64,000 nucleotides of DNA. Source: Parastagonospora avenae f. sp. tritici 18332-5. Taxonomy: Eukaryota; Ascomycota; Dothideomycetes; Pleosporales; Phaeosphaeriaceae. The notes below the pieces were generated by a model that was given only the letters and a program-made list of their open reading frames with translations, was not told the origin of the DNA and ran no database searches. A program made the translations under genes and the position numbers. Each line of letters opens with the position of its first letter. Position 1 is the stretch's first letter. The stretch is from positions 1-64,000 of the forward strand of contig JAFJTR010000056.1 in assembly GCA_022559985.1 (NCBI GenBank), written 5' to 3'. Of the stretch, positions 33,690 through 45,250 are shown piece by piece.

Positions 33690-35824
33690 CTACAAGTCCC
33701 ACTCCTCTATCGCAGCTAGAAGCCGGCCCAGGATCTGATTGCCGGCTAGCGTATCGTTGTCTGGTGTGTGCATCTTCAGGAAGGAGCCAACAAACATGGA
33801 GCGATGCACAAACCCACACCTTGTGGTAATGAGGTTCTTGCATTGTCGAAGGCTATGGATGAAGCTGAAGGGTTGGAGACAATTGTTCCCATCCGCATCG
33901 TCGAGTACCGCCAAGGTACAGTGAGGTGTTGTGTCAAATACCTACGAATGGTCTAGTATAGCCCTGTGGAAGATAGCAACGTCGAGTGTGGTATACCAGG
34001 ATATAACCCGGTGTGTCGCCAGGACGAAGCCAGCTCCGCGTAAGCAATCACCGATGGCGGTCAAGCTGAGACTACCAGTTTGGTTATCATTGTACTGCTT
34101 CCTCATATATGGCACGCGGTGACATGGCTGACGACCACGGAGGCTGCCTTCTTTCTCTGCGCGGGCAAGAATGGCATCCTCGAGGTCTTGCAGCGGCATT
34201 GCGTCGTAGTCTACTGCAGTGGAGATGATGATCCTGTTCGATAGGAATTCGCGGACCGTGAGCGTAAACACAACTGGTCGGACGCCTTTTATGATCGCAA
34301 ACTTGCAATCTAACTTCGTCTATTGGAGTTGGGCGATGGAATGCAAAGTTCGTTTGGAAGTCGAGTGCCTCAGCCTAGATTATATCATGTGAATTTTTGA
34401 TCGTCGCGAACTCGCGCTCAACCCATTTGAGCCACACGGCTGCGACGATACAGTAGTGTATTTCGCAGAATCAAGAAACGGTCTTTAGGAAGAGCGTGCA
34501 GTTCATGTTATAGCTGCATGTACTGCGCCCATCTACCAGTATCTGCAATGTCTCGTCACTGCCTTCGCCGCCATCTTCGTCGCCATCTTCGCCGCCATCT
34601 TCGCCGCCATCTTCATCGTCACCGTCTTCATCGTTGCCGTCATCGAGAACGCTATCTGCATCGCTATCGCCGCCGTATTCGTCGCTGTCATCGCCGTACT
34701 CGCCGCTGTCGCCATCTTGTCGGCCAGAGAACGGGGGCGGCAGTGGTGTGATCAGGAAATCTTGCGCTTTGAAGACCATGAAGAGCTTGATTGGCGTTGT
34801 AGATGTAAGCGTTATGTGATCGAGAGCATCATGTAGCTTCTGCACCGTGCTTAGCAAGGTGCTGAACTTGCCCCATGGGTCCCTTTTCGCTCAGTAGGAC
34901 CAGTTTTGCGGTGGTATCTGCAGGATTTCGACAAGATCGCTGATTCGATTACCAATGTCCTAGACCGTGCTGTACCTTCGTGGATGCCAATTATCTTTCT
35001 TAGGTCGCTTCAACTTGCCTCGTATATCAGCCATGACCACGTCGCTGACGCGCAGCATTGGCGAGTACTCGAACTTCTCCATCAACTGACGGAGCTCCGG
35101 TGCGTATGGGTCCCAGCCACGTCCTGAAATGGGCCAGCCACATCGTCGACGGGAACTTTCGTCCTCTACGGCTTTCTTCGTTACCCGCTGTAGTAGTGTC
35201 GGGCCCAGCACCTTCATTGTCACAGGGACAACCATATGGCCCTTGGTACGCGACGTCATCAACAATACGTAGTGGCATGATCCAAGGATGCTTGTTTCAC
35301 CTGGGCAGTGTTCGAGGTAGACTGAGACAGTTTCATGAAACTTCATACCGGATTAGCGTGTTGCACTTGGGTACACTTGGGTACCTTTTGGTCGTGTTTG
35401 GACCTACCAACACCGAGGACTCTGCCAATTTCCGCGCAACCAGCGCAATACACCTATCCCTGCATTCCTGTGCATAATCCATCATCAGTTGCTTGATCTG
35501 ATCTGGAGCATCAGGCGCGTTCTGCCAGTCCAGCTGCCGCCTCAGTCCGTAAAGCTCTCGAGCTACATCGACTACAGCAAGGCTCGTCCCTGTGTTCGTG
35601 CTGGCCGATCTGTATGAGTCGATGTCTAGGCGGTCAAATGGGAGGTCAGTAGCGCAAAGTACGCGGTCCATAGGCGGTGCTTCGCCTGGGTGGATCGCCA
35701 TTCGATCTGAACGGATACTTGCGAAGGCTGGGCCGCACAGTGGTTTTGCTTGACGATGTGGAATAGCAAAGGGGATCGGATGCTCCCATAACATGGGATC
35801 CTGGGACGTTAGCGGGGAATACAT
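33690..35824 (-). pseudogene. decayed large gene B, unknown family
   Basis: Starts at 35824 (MYSPLTSQDPMLWEHPIPFA). A 67-nt intron (35407-35341, branch CTAAT) joins exon 1 to FHETVSVYLEHCPG. The same frame then runs, broken only by TAG (34960-34962), TGA (34891-34893), TGA (34471-34473) and TAG (34375-34377), through DIGNRISDLVEILQ, AKRDPWGKFSTLLSTVQ, an acidic DGGE minisatellite and VAAVWLKWVEREFATIKN. A frameshift near 34310-34318 leads to KFAIIKGVRPVVFTLTVREF. A probable second intron (to 33943) joins ATHR to VFDTTPHCTLAVLDDADG, ending at 33690. The original would be about 680 aa. No known domain is recognised. Four in-frame stops make recent loss of function likely. Confidence 0.6.
34564..34611. 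repeat. 12-bp minisatellite in decayed gene B
   Basis: Four near-perfect copies of TTCGCCGCCATC, with degenerate copies continuing to about 34640. On the minus strand it encodes repeated Asp-Gly-Gly-Glu. Confidence 0.85.
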
Positions 35825-36502
35825 ATGTATGCATGCTGTCCAAATACCATCTGCTTGTCTATATTACGATTCTAGCGCAACCAGGCCGGTATGGCAACAT
35901 TTTCCAAGTCTTCTCGACCCGCGGTCAAGTCGCGTTGTCTCTTTGTTGGCGTGCGAATGACGGCAGCGCCGCCAGTCCCGGTCACATCAGCGCTGTCGCC
36001 ATGACTGATGCCACCTGTATCCTCGAAAGTATAGTCTATCTTGTAGGATCGACACTGGACCCATTAACGTAGGATTTAGAACAGGATGTACCGATTGCCG
36101 AGCCATGCGAGTCAGCTCCGATGCTTGGATCCTGGGTGTGGCCAAATAAATGGTCAAAGTGATATGGAGTACCGGTAACCTTACTGGAGTCAGCGCGAGT
36201 GGTAGCATGCTCAGCCATTGTCGCGACAATAGACCTACGGGCTTCCGGGTCTCTTTAGGCGTCTTCGAGAGCTAGTTGACGAGTCGAGGTCTGCCTTGTT
36301 GCTTCTGGTCATGTGCAAATCGAGCGCGAGGTACACTTTGCGTTAGCATCAGACCTTATCTCTACAACTCATCAACCCACGAAGCCTTGTGAACCGACTA
36401 CGTTTATGATGATACACGGATAAAAAATTAGTGCTTTGAATGTTTGATGCGTTATCTAACGTGGGTATCTATTCAACCTTCTACTCTTCATGGTGTCTCT
36501 GT
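35825..36502. other. intergenic, no gene seen
   Basis: 678 bp between the start of decayed gene B and the end of the GH3 gene. No supported coding sequence is present. Confidence 0.45.
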
Positions 36503-38501
36503 CTACTCCTCCTCTGGATAGCTCAATCCATGCGAGAAGCGGAAGACAGGATCCTCAGTATCGAATGGAACATCTTCCTTCGACGCAGCAACAGCCGCAT
36601 CGCTCCTCGGCAGATCAAAGGGCAGCTTGCCCATTGGCTTAGCTCCATCAACGTTGAATACAACATCAAGGAACGCATCCGGACTAGCACCGTAGTTAGC
36701 CATGACGACTTTCGCGGACTCGACAATCTCAGGGATGGCGGCGGGTCGCTCGAGGTAAATGTCGACGATGGTTGGAACTGCGTTGTAGATGGCTGCTTGG
36801 CGAGCCTTTTCTGTCGCGTTAAATTCGAGCGAACCGGAGTGCTGGATAAACAGTTAGTTCGTTATCTTAACGAAAGCTGCTTATGAAACTTACGTAGTTC
36901 GCCTCAAAGCCTCCTGGACGTGGCTCATACGGAGTTTGGAGGCGGATGAGTGCAAAGTCAGCTTCGGCAGTGCTGTTGACGACTTGCAAGTTACGCTTTT
37001 GCATGTCGGTCGCGTTGAAGCCCTCAATGTAGAACTTCAAGTTCTCGGCCGACTTCATGGGAAGAAGGTTGTCGCAGTTGGTGAGCAGAGTGAACGACTT
37101 GCGTTGCGCATCTTCACCAGCCTTCTTGAACTCCGGGTTGCCCACAATCTTGACAGACTCCTCCACATCAACGAATGGGTTATCAAAGAGACCGAGCAAG
37201 AACTTCTCACGAAGCAACTTTCCGACAGACTCGTCAATGCGCTCTTCGCTGACAGTACCGTTTCCAACAACTTGAAGGATCAGATCTGTCCTGTTCTCTC
37301 CACCAAGCTGGTCGACACCGGCATTCAGGATCTTTGCGGTGCGCTGGATTTCGGTCAAGTTCTCGGCGCCCCATGCGCGAGCTGGCATGTCCTGTCCAGC
37401 GATGATGCCGTCAGTGACTAGTCCCCAGTCGCTGACGACGATACCCTTGAAGCCGAGCTCGGTCTTCAAAAGATCGGTGATGAGGCCCTTGTTCATTCCG
37501 GAAGCGACCTCTTCATACTTGGTACCCATGGGTCGGCTGTAGTATGGCATCATTTGCCTTGCTCCGGCTGCGATCGCTGCCTTGAAGGGAATGAGATGGT
37601 AATCCATGTTGTCCTACGACAGTGTTAGTGGTGAAGCAAATATTCCACACAGGAAACTCACACCCGGGTATGTGGCGTTTTTGCCATATGTGAAGTGGCT
37701 GTCCTCACCATCCTCTACCGGACCGCTACCCGGAAAGTGCTTTGTCACTGTGGTGACAGACTGCGTTCCAAACTCTCCATGAGTAAAGCCCTTGATGTAC
37801 GCGACAACGAGTTCAGCAGTCAAGTTCGCGTCCTCTCCCATCGTGCCACCAATTCTGGCCCATCGCGGCTCGGTTGCAAGATCGATTTGAGGGTGGAGAG
37901 AAGATCGAAGTCCAATCCCCATATATTCCTGGCGGGCAATGTTTGCGAATTGCTCTACGAGCTCAGCATCCCGAATTGCCGACAGACCTAGAGCCTCTGG
38001 CCACTGCGAGAACGACTCAGCAACGAAACCAGTGCCGATGTTGTTGGTGAACGCGTGACGGGGATCCGATGATAGTGTGATTGGTATTCCGAGACGAGTC
38101 TCTAGAGCAAGTCTCTGCAGGCTGTTATACCACTCAGCATACATGCGTACTGAAGTGATCGAGCCGTGTAAATTGAAATGAGTCATAAACTGTGTCTTAA
38201 CCGAGTGTAGTGTATCCTTCGTAAAGGTACCATTGGGACCCATGTTGATAATTTGATGGAACAACTGGCCGGCTTTCTCTTCTAATGTCATACGCTGGAG
38301 TAGATCCTCCACACGCTCGTCGACTGATAGCGATGCATTTCGGAATGGCAAATTTGCAGTTTCTGCTTGCCTTGGATATGACCGTGGCCGCTGGAGATCA
38401 TGTGAAGCCGGGACATTGATTGCAGACGCCATTGCTGTCGCCGCAAGGAAGAAAGAAGTGAAGACGTTCTGCTTTCGCAGACTGCATTGTTGTCTCGCCA
38501 T
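36503..38501 (-). CDS. secreted glycoside hydrolase family 3 (exo-beta-glucosidase type)
   Basis: Three exons, 38501-37662, 37613-36894 and 36841-36503 (introns of 48 and 52 nt), giving 632 aa. It should remove glucose or a related sugar from beta-linked oligosaccharides outside the cell. An N-terminal signal segment (NVFTSFFLAATAMASA) is preceded by a basic stretch. The GH3 N domain shows RLGIPITLSSDPRHAF and the KHFPGSGP substrate loop. The nucleophile is Asp342 in VVSDWG, just after the first intron. The C-terminal domain (KPMGKLPFDLPRS, FRFSHGLSY) is the barley-ExoI/bacterial type. There is no fibronectin-III tail, which separates it from the large secreted BglA type. Confidence 0.9.
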
Positions 38502-39721
38502 AGTGATTGGTCAGGAGATGGCTTTGGGAATCCTCGGTGCCTCTTCCATCACCGGGACTTCATCCGACTATTTGTACTCTTGATTCGGAGCCTTTCTCAT
38601 GGTATCAAGGCCGTGGCGCCCTCCACAGCCGAATTTTACCCGTCACGAATGGTCAAGCCATTTCACATTTGGTCTACATCACCGTCTTCTCGCATTCTTG
38701 CACTGCCGTGAGTGCCATCCCGGCGGGGGGCCAAGGCACTAAAGTGTGGAGGGCATCTGAACTTCCGGGGTCCCCAAGGACCGGGTTTTGTCCGGCAGAT
38801 ATGTGATTGGAGCATCGTGACTTAATGACGATGGACTAACGGCCTGTTCAGCCTCTTCCGAAAGGTTTCCGTTGTCACCTGGATCCAAGATGGGGTTATT
38901 CATCGCTTCCTCCACATCCCGTCGCCAACAATGTTATTGTTTGCCTCGAGCGCCGAGCTGAATCTTCATCAAAATTTTCGTCACCAAGATTTGGCGATTT
39001 TTGACGCTCGATGCGAAGACTGTTCATGACTTGGCAAACAGTCCGTGCGGATGAACCTCGGTAACTGGATGATGGTGTGCTCGCCATCATTGTTGCTGCG
39101 CCTTAAGGTTGCAGTTGAATATGCAAGGACACGCCGTAACTGCGGAGGATCGTCGGGAAAACCGACATGTGGTGGGTTACATGCACTCTCTGACGTTGAA
39201 CGATTGGGTTGGTGATTAAAACCATGAGCGCCATTGTCGTGTACACACCTTCATTGCGCAGAGACGTGTCAGTGCCTCGATACATGTAGTCACGCGGCGA
39301 CGTCGGGATCTTTGGCCAGTGGATACCCATGTGGGTCCATCATGCCGGTACCAGTTTCCTGGTTCTGCAAAATTTCCACGTGGCACAGCAACTTCATTTT
39401 TAACATCAAGTTTCATATGTGCATTGACATACATGTACCATATGCAACCGCGGCGCCAGCTCCGTGATACTATCACCAACATTCGAGGTAACTTGTGCCA
39501 TAAAAAACGCCATTACTCTTAGGAATATGTTTGGCTCGTTGTAAGCATTGTGCACAACGACAACACCAACTGTGCATACCTCGGATCCAAATGACTATGA
39601 TCCACCTTGTTGCAAAGTCTCGCGGCGAAGTCAGTGTAGCACATCTTCAAGGAGCCCCCGCAGTCTCATTTCCCGCAAACTAGAAACAGTAATATGCCCC
39701 ATCCCAAATCATCTCTATCCA
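38502..39721. other. intergenic, no gene seen
   Basis: About 1.2 kb between the GH3 start and the end of the methyltransferase gene, including the GH3 promoter. Frames on both strands are short and featureless. Confidence 0.45.
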
Positions 39722-40570
39722 TCAAACCCTCACAGCTTCCACGACGTCGAACGTCGGCCTCAGCAGAAACTTTTCCCAATATCCCTGCCCAACCCTCTCA
39801 TCATCGGGCAACACTACCTCACCCCATTTCAATATCAAGCCCGCCTCCCTCGCACACCTCTCATAAACTTCCGCTCCAAATTGGAAAACATCAAACCCAA
39901 ATCCTCCCTTGCCCCCAACCACAACCCGCGCTTTAATCCCCACCTCGACCCCAGTATCAGGCGCAACATAGCGCTCCTCCAACACCAGCACATCAAGCCC
40001 GTAAAACCCTAGCTTTGGCTGCGTCATCCTCGCATCATGCGCATTCGTCGTAACGCCCACGAATCTGCCGCCAGGCGCGAGATTCTGCTCAATCACGCGA
40101 AACATGTTGGTAAGTTCGCTTTCTGTGCCGGCGTAGTTGAGGAACCAGCCTGCAAAGACGATGTCAAAGGGTTTGGCATGCTGCATGAGGGATGGAATGC
40201 TGCAGTCGCGTGTATCGAAGGTGAGGGAGGAAGAAGGGTGGAGAGATCGTGCGCTCGTAATCATCGCCTCGGAGATGTCGTATGCTACAACGGAGGAGGC
40301 ACCAAGGCGGGAGAGGAGGGAGGCCGATTTTCCAGTGCCGCAGGCGAGATCTGGGGTTGGACATTAGTACGGTAGGAACGTAGGTGGTCTGCGAGGTTTG
40401 GAGTTCGTGGTAGACGTACCGAGACATCTTGCTCCTTTTATATCTCCTAGCACTTTGACAATACTTGGCTCTTCGGGCTCAGTAGCTGCCAGGACTTTGA
40501 TATTGTTGTATTTTTTGCCGATCTTGTCATATTGAGTGTTTTGTGTACTTCCTGTTTGCTCAGACGCCAT
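39722..40570 (-). CDS. class I SAM-dependent methyltransferase
   Basis: Two exons, 40570-40420 and 40350-39722 (69-nt intron), giving 259 aa. The SAM-binding motif I is assembled across the intron: CLDLACGTGKSASLL. The acidic end of strand 2 (VVAYDISEAM) and motif IV (PFDIVFAGWFLNYA) follow, then the motif VI region (LAPGGRFVGVT). I took the ATG at 40570 (MASEQTG), because the 16 residues upstream in the same frame look like leader. The frame runs to a stop at 39722 with no further domain. This is a small-molecule type methyltransferase; its substrate is unknown. The neighbouring P450 and MFS gene do not by themselves make a biosynthetic cluster. Confidence 0.85.
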
Positions 40571-41519
40571 CTCGACAATTGTGATCTCAAGCTGATGTTG
40601 AGAGGCTGATATGAGCATAGACCATAGTCGGGACAGTGTATTGAAGAAGATTGTCTTTCTGATTGGTCAGCTTTCGACTCCACATTCGCACGAAATGGTT
40701 GTACATGCCAGTGTCAGTGAGAGCTGAATGTTCTCAACCAATGCAGCTAGCTGCTTTTCGAGGTGGGATCAACCCAATGACCACTTTTATACACCTGACT
40801 CACGCAATTGCAGAAGTGCGCAAAATTTGACCAGACTCGGGAGAAAACTACCAGCACGCCAGTGAATGATCTTGCAATGAGGCTCTGCCCCGCTGCCGAG
40901 AACAATCTGGATCCCGCTAAGCCCCTGCTACGAATGAAGTAAGGATTTCGGAAGTCTGGACCCGGTGGATGAAAGCAAGTTTCGCGTGGGACGGCAAATC
41001 AAAGCGGGAATCTTCGAAAGCAGTGAATCTTGTGTTTACGCTTGCGTTCTGGTGTGGGCGCTGGCCTGCTCCTTGAAATTCTGCCTGACATAAGTCTTTG
41101 GGATAGCTGCACCGAGCGTAATCGATGCGCAACAGTAAACCGTGTCAACTGAGCGTTTTAGCAGAAGTAAAGACTAAAGTCTCGACTGGTGCAGCATATG
41201 CAGAAGGTATTTCTACGACGCTGAACTTTGATGTTCTTCAGGGTCTGAGCTATCCCGATTAGCGGCCATTAGCGCGCGCTCTTATATTAACGCCGGCGTA
41301 GCGCCGTCGAATCTGTCACCTGAGATTTGACCCCTCACATTTAACATGAATGTTTGCACATGTGCACAGGCACATCAAAACTCATTGTGTGTAGCAGTTC
41401 ATTTGACTCCAAGGTCGCATTCATATATCACATCATAACCAGATCATCGGGCTGCCGATGTCTATATACTGTTCCCGCAGTTTCGTTGTGCTTTCAAAGT
41501 GTGCAAAGTCATGTGACGT
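40571..41519. other. intergenic, no gene seen
   Basis: About 950 bp between the methyltransferase start and the MFS transporter stop. No coding sequence is supported. Confidence 0.45.
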
Positions 41520-43115
41520 TTAAGCCTTCTCCTTGTTGTTCTCGTCAACGATCTCAACAGCGCGAGCACCGTCCTTCTCGCTGTGAATGCTGCCCTCCTC
41601 GATGTCTTTGGGCGCGTTCAAATTTTGTGCGCCAATAGGTCCGGCCTCCTCGAAGTGGCGACCCTTCTTCTCAGGTCCCAGAGCAGTGGTGCACATGATG
41701 CCCATAACGATGATGGCAGTGGCAACACCCATGACGGGGCCGTAGGCAGGCGACTTGGTGCCCTTGGATGTAGTGATCATAGTGGCTTCAGCAACGGCGT
41801 TGACGATTTGGGCGGAGGGAGATGAAATCATGTTTCCGAGCTGGTATGTGATACCGACGAATGAAGAACGGAAAGCAGGAGGCGACAGCTCAGAGAGATG
41901 GATTGGGATGACACCCCAGGCTCCCTGGACGAAGAACTGGATCATGAAGCCGGAGGCAGACAGGCCACGCTCGGTGGTGGGCAGGATCCAGGCGGGGATG
42001 AGGCAGCCGGAGATGAACGCAGCGCAAACGATCGTACGACGACGTCCAAAGAATTGCGAGCCATAGCCAAGTATGGTACCACCGACGCAGGCGCCGGTCT
42101 TCATGAGGATGGAAGCACGGTTGGCACCGGCGGGGCTGAGGTGCTTGGACTGCTTCATGAAAGTGGTGTAGCTATCCTGGCTAGTGTGCGAGTAGAAGTT
42201 GAACCAGGTCATGAGGAAGATGCAGTAGAGACACATGCGCCACTCCTTCTTCAGCATAGCCTTGGTCTCGACCCAGAAAGCACCAGGTGTCTTTCCGCTC
42301 TTGCCAGCCTTCTTGGCCTCAATGAACTGCTTGGATTCAGGGAATGCGACACGGACGAGACCAATGGCAATGGAGAAACCGGCACCGATCCAGAAGACGG
42401 TCTTCCAAGACTCTACTGAGTCGCCAACACCCAAGTTGGCACATGCAGCGAGCACGTAACCGAAGGAGTATCCTTGCTGGAGGATACCAGACATGAGACC
42501 ACGAGCATTGGTGGGACAGTTCTCAAGGGCCATGGAGATGGCGTTACCATAGACACCGCCCATGAAGAGACCGAAAAGGGCGCGGACAGCAAGGAACTGT
42601 TGGAAGGTGGCGGAGTAGATTGTGGCGATTTGAAGCAGACCAAGAATGATCATGTTCAGAACCATGGGCCATTTTCTTCCGAATTTATCACCAGCCAGAC
42701 CGAAGAAAGCTGCACCGACTGAACGCAGGAGTAGTGTCAAGGTGATGGCAGTGGTAATGCTAGTTTACGTTAGCCTGTGACATGCCATTGTAGTATGATA
42801 TGCATACCTGGTATTGGACTGGTGGTAGTATTTTGCGAGCTTAGTGGTTTGGATAGATAGAGCGTGGAAGTCGAAGGCATCGGCAGTCCACGCAAGGAAG
42901 CCAACGATGAAGTAAAGCCAGTCCTTCAGACGGAGCTGAGCGAAGAGGCTGAAAGGATTCTTCAGCGGCTCAGGCTTCTGCCACTCGCAGTGCTCTTCGC
43001 CATAGTCGTTCCTGACCACAACACGCTGGTCCCAGATGAACAAGTCTTTCAGGCCTTGTTTGGCTGTCGCCAGAGTCCCTCTGGCTAACGCGTCTGCGGG
43101 ACGATTGGTTGCCAT
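41520..43115 (-). CDS. MFS carboxylate (Jen1-type) transporter
   Basis: Two exons, 43115-42808 and 42759-41520 (48-nt intron), giving 515 aa. It is a plasma-membrane proton symporter of the major facilitator superfamily; the Jen1 branch carries lactate, pyruvate or related monocarboxylates and dicarboxylates. Features: a cytosolic N-terminus of about 70 residues; the TM1 hallmark GFLAWTADAFDFHALS; the MFS loop motif GDKFGRKWP between TM2 and TM3; the Jen1 signature FYSHTSQDSYTTFMK; about 12 hydrophobic segments; and a hydrophilic acidic C-terminus. A TATA-like element lies about 115 bp upstream. Expression of such genes is usually glucose-repressed, but I did not map CreA sites. Confidence 0.9.
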
Positions 43116-45250
43116 AACTACTGACGTGTAGATAACTTGAAGGCAAAGACTGGAGTGGAAGGAATGGACACTGGAAAGATGCAGTCCGATTGCGATGCCA
43201 GGTGCTACAGTCGGGGAAACATCTGTGCAATATATACCTGTTACCCCGACCTTCAGGCCGCTGTGTCCATTCCTGCTTCGGAGCCATCCTATCGCTGACC
43301 TTGCCAGTCATCTGTACAACGGAGCCGATAGCCAAGACACTGCCAAGGAGCTTACTGCAGCACAGTACGGATAGTGCACGATGAATGCGACCGCACCTGG
43401 CCAGCCAAGCCGCACTAATTCTCCTTGGTGGACCAAGCTAAGACCAGCCACGAGTGAGAGAACGGAACGAGGCCCAGGATCTCGCAAACGTATCACTTTT
43501 GTGTTGAGCGGGCCATGAGGAGACCATGGGGCGTGGTGATCCCTCGACGCCGTTGACATATCCCCACGGGGTCAGGAAGACCGCGTTTTCGCAACCCAGA
43601 ACTTTGGAAATGCTCATTTCGTCTGTGCGCTGTCAACCTTCAACTCTTTTGATGCCTCACGCTTGAGCAACGGCAAAGGGCCTTTTTTGTGCTTGTCATG
43701 CACAAGCTATGTGGCGCGAACTCGTCAGATTCGCGCGACGAAGCTTCACGCCGAATGCTGCAGCCACCAAACTTGGCGACGACCCCGCAACGAGACTCAA
43801 GACGGACGGCCCTGCCGAAGCTTTCAAGGAGCCCTGTTGCGCCGAGAACAACAAGATGCACTTACGACGGCCAAGAGCACGAAGCCGTGTGGCTTGCAGG
43901 CGGCCTGAGGGCAATCGTCAGCCCAGCGTCCTTGACCAGGCTTCTTTCAACAGCTACCCAGGTGGTGTTCACGATGATGCTGCATCAATGTGCGCAGCTG
44001 ATGCGGTGCTTTTTTTGATACCGATAGCTGCAAAGTTTATTGCAGCCACAATATCGACGTTCTAGATGCATTTTTTCCGCGAGGCTGGGTTTGAGTCGCA
44101 CAACTGGATCTGGGGTCGTTTTGCTGTGGAGACGTATGGACCGCATGGCGCTCAGAGAAACAACGGCGCACAAGACGGGAGGCGATGCTAAGCAACATGA
44201 ATGCAAGAGCGGAGCGACCAGTCTTGGCCGTGATAATGTAGTGCAGGTCAACGGGCTGACTCGCTGATGGCCTGCTGACGCGCAGAAAGACCAACAAACG
44301 CATGCGTTGAATGTCAATTTTGGATCGGCAGTGGTAAAATGTGGAGAATGCACCATGCACCCCAAGCCTCGCTAGCACATCACACTGACCCCAGTTTGCG
44401 AACGCCGACCGGAAGCTGTTGTGATCGGACACTTGCCCTGCGCTCGTCTACCGCGTGGGTGACGGATGGACATTGGCTAGTTGACTACTAACGTCGAAGA
44501 GGCATTTCGCCCACGCGACTTGACCCGAAGAAGCTTCGAGATGCCGCACCACGATAGGCTTCACGGTTTCCCGGCACAGGCTAATGCTTGACTTCACCGG
44601 TCCCACCTTCAACCCATGGGGTTCGTCTTCGATAAACCTCCTCGGAGCTTCGCATTTATTTTCATACTCAGCGGGTCCTCCGATGAGATGCCGGCCCAAG
44701 CCTGTAGAGCCTCAATTTGGCTCCACTGCTCCCTTGCGCTATGGATCATTTGAATTCCAAGAGTCTTGACCTGGCCTGATTTTTTGTGCGCATCTCCACT
44801 GGTGGGCGCCTACATCCACCCGAATAAATGTGCGCTGCAGAATCGGAGCCACTCCCGCGCAGTGTAGGCGTCTTGGACTTGGAAATCAGGGCACGGCGTG
44901 GTGCTTCATCCGCGCGCGAATGCAGCGATCCGGGTTGCCTGATACGGGTGAATAAGATCCGAACGTCGCTCTGAGAGCGCCATGCTGAGAAGCAAAGATA
45001 ACTCCGAATTATTCAAATTTACCCCATGTAGCTACAACATGCCATCATGAACTGATATCGCACATCATACCCCGCGTTTTCTTCTAGCGGTGGCAAGCAA
45101 AGTGTATTGACGGATGGCAACACCAGGACCGCGGCCGTGGGAGGGCTGATCGCACTACGGCAAACTTGCCTGCTAATTTTCGTGCGGTCTGAACTGTATC
45201 CAACAAGCATGTTCCTAACAACGATGAGCAGGTGTTCAGACTAATGGCCG
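43116..45250. other. intergenic, no gene seen
   Basis: 2.1 kb between the MFS transporter start and the P450 stop. Open frames on both strands are below about 140 codons, overlap each other, and carry no domain. The MFS promoter lies at the left end. Confidence 0.5.
43231..43238 (-). promoter_or_regulatory. TATA-like element of the MFS transporter gene
   Basis: GGTATATA on the minus strand lies 116-123 bp upstream of the MFS start codon at 43115. Confidence 0.35.
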
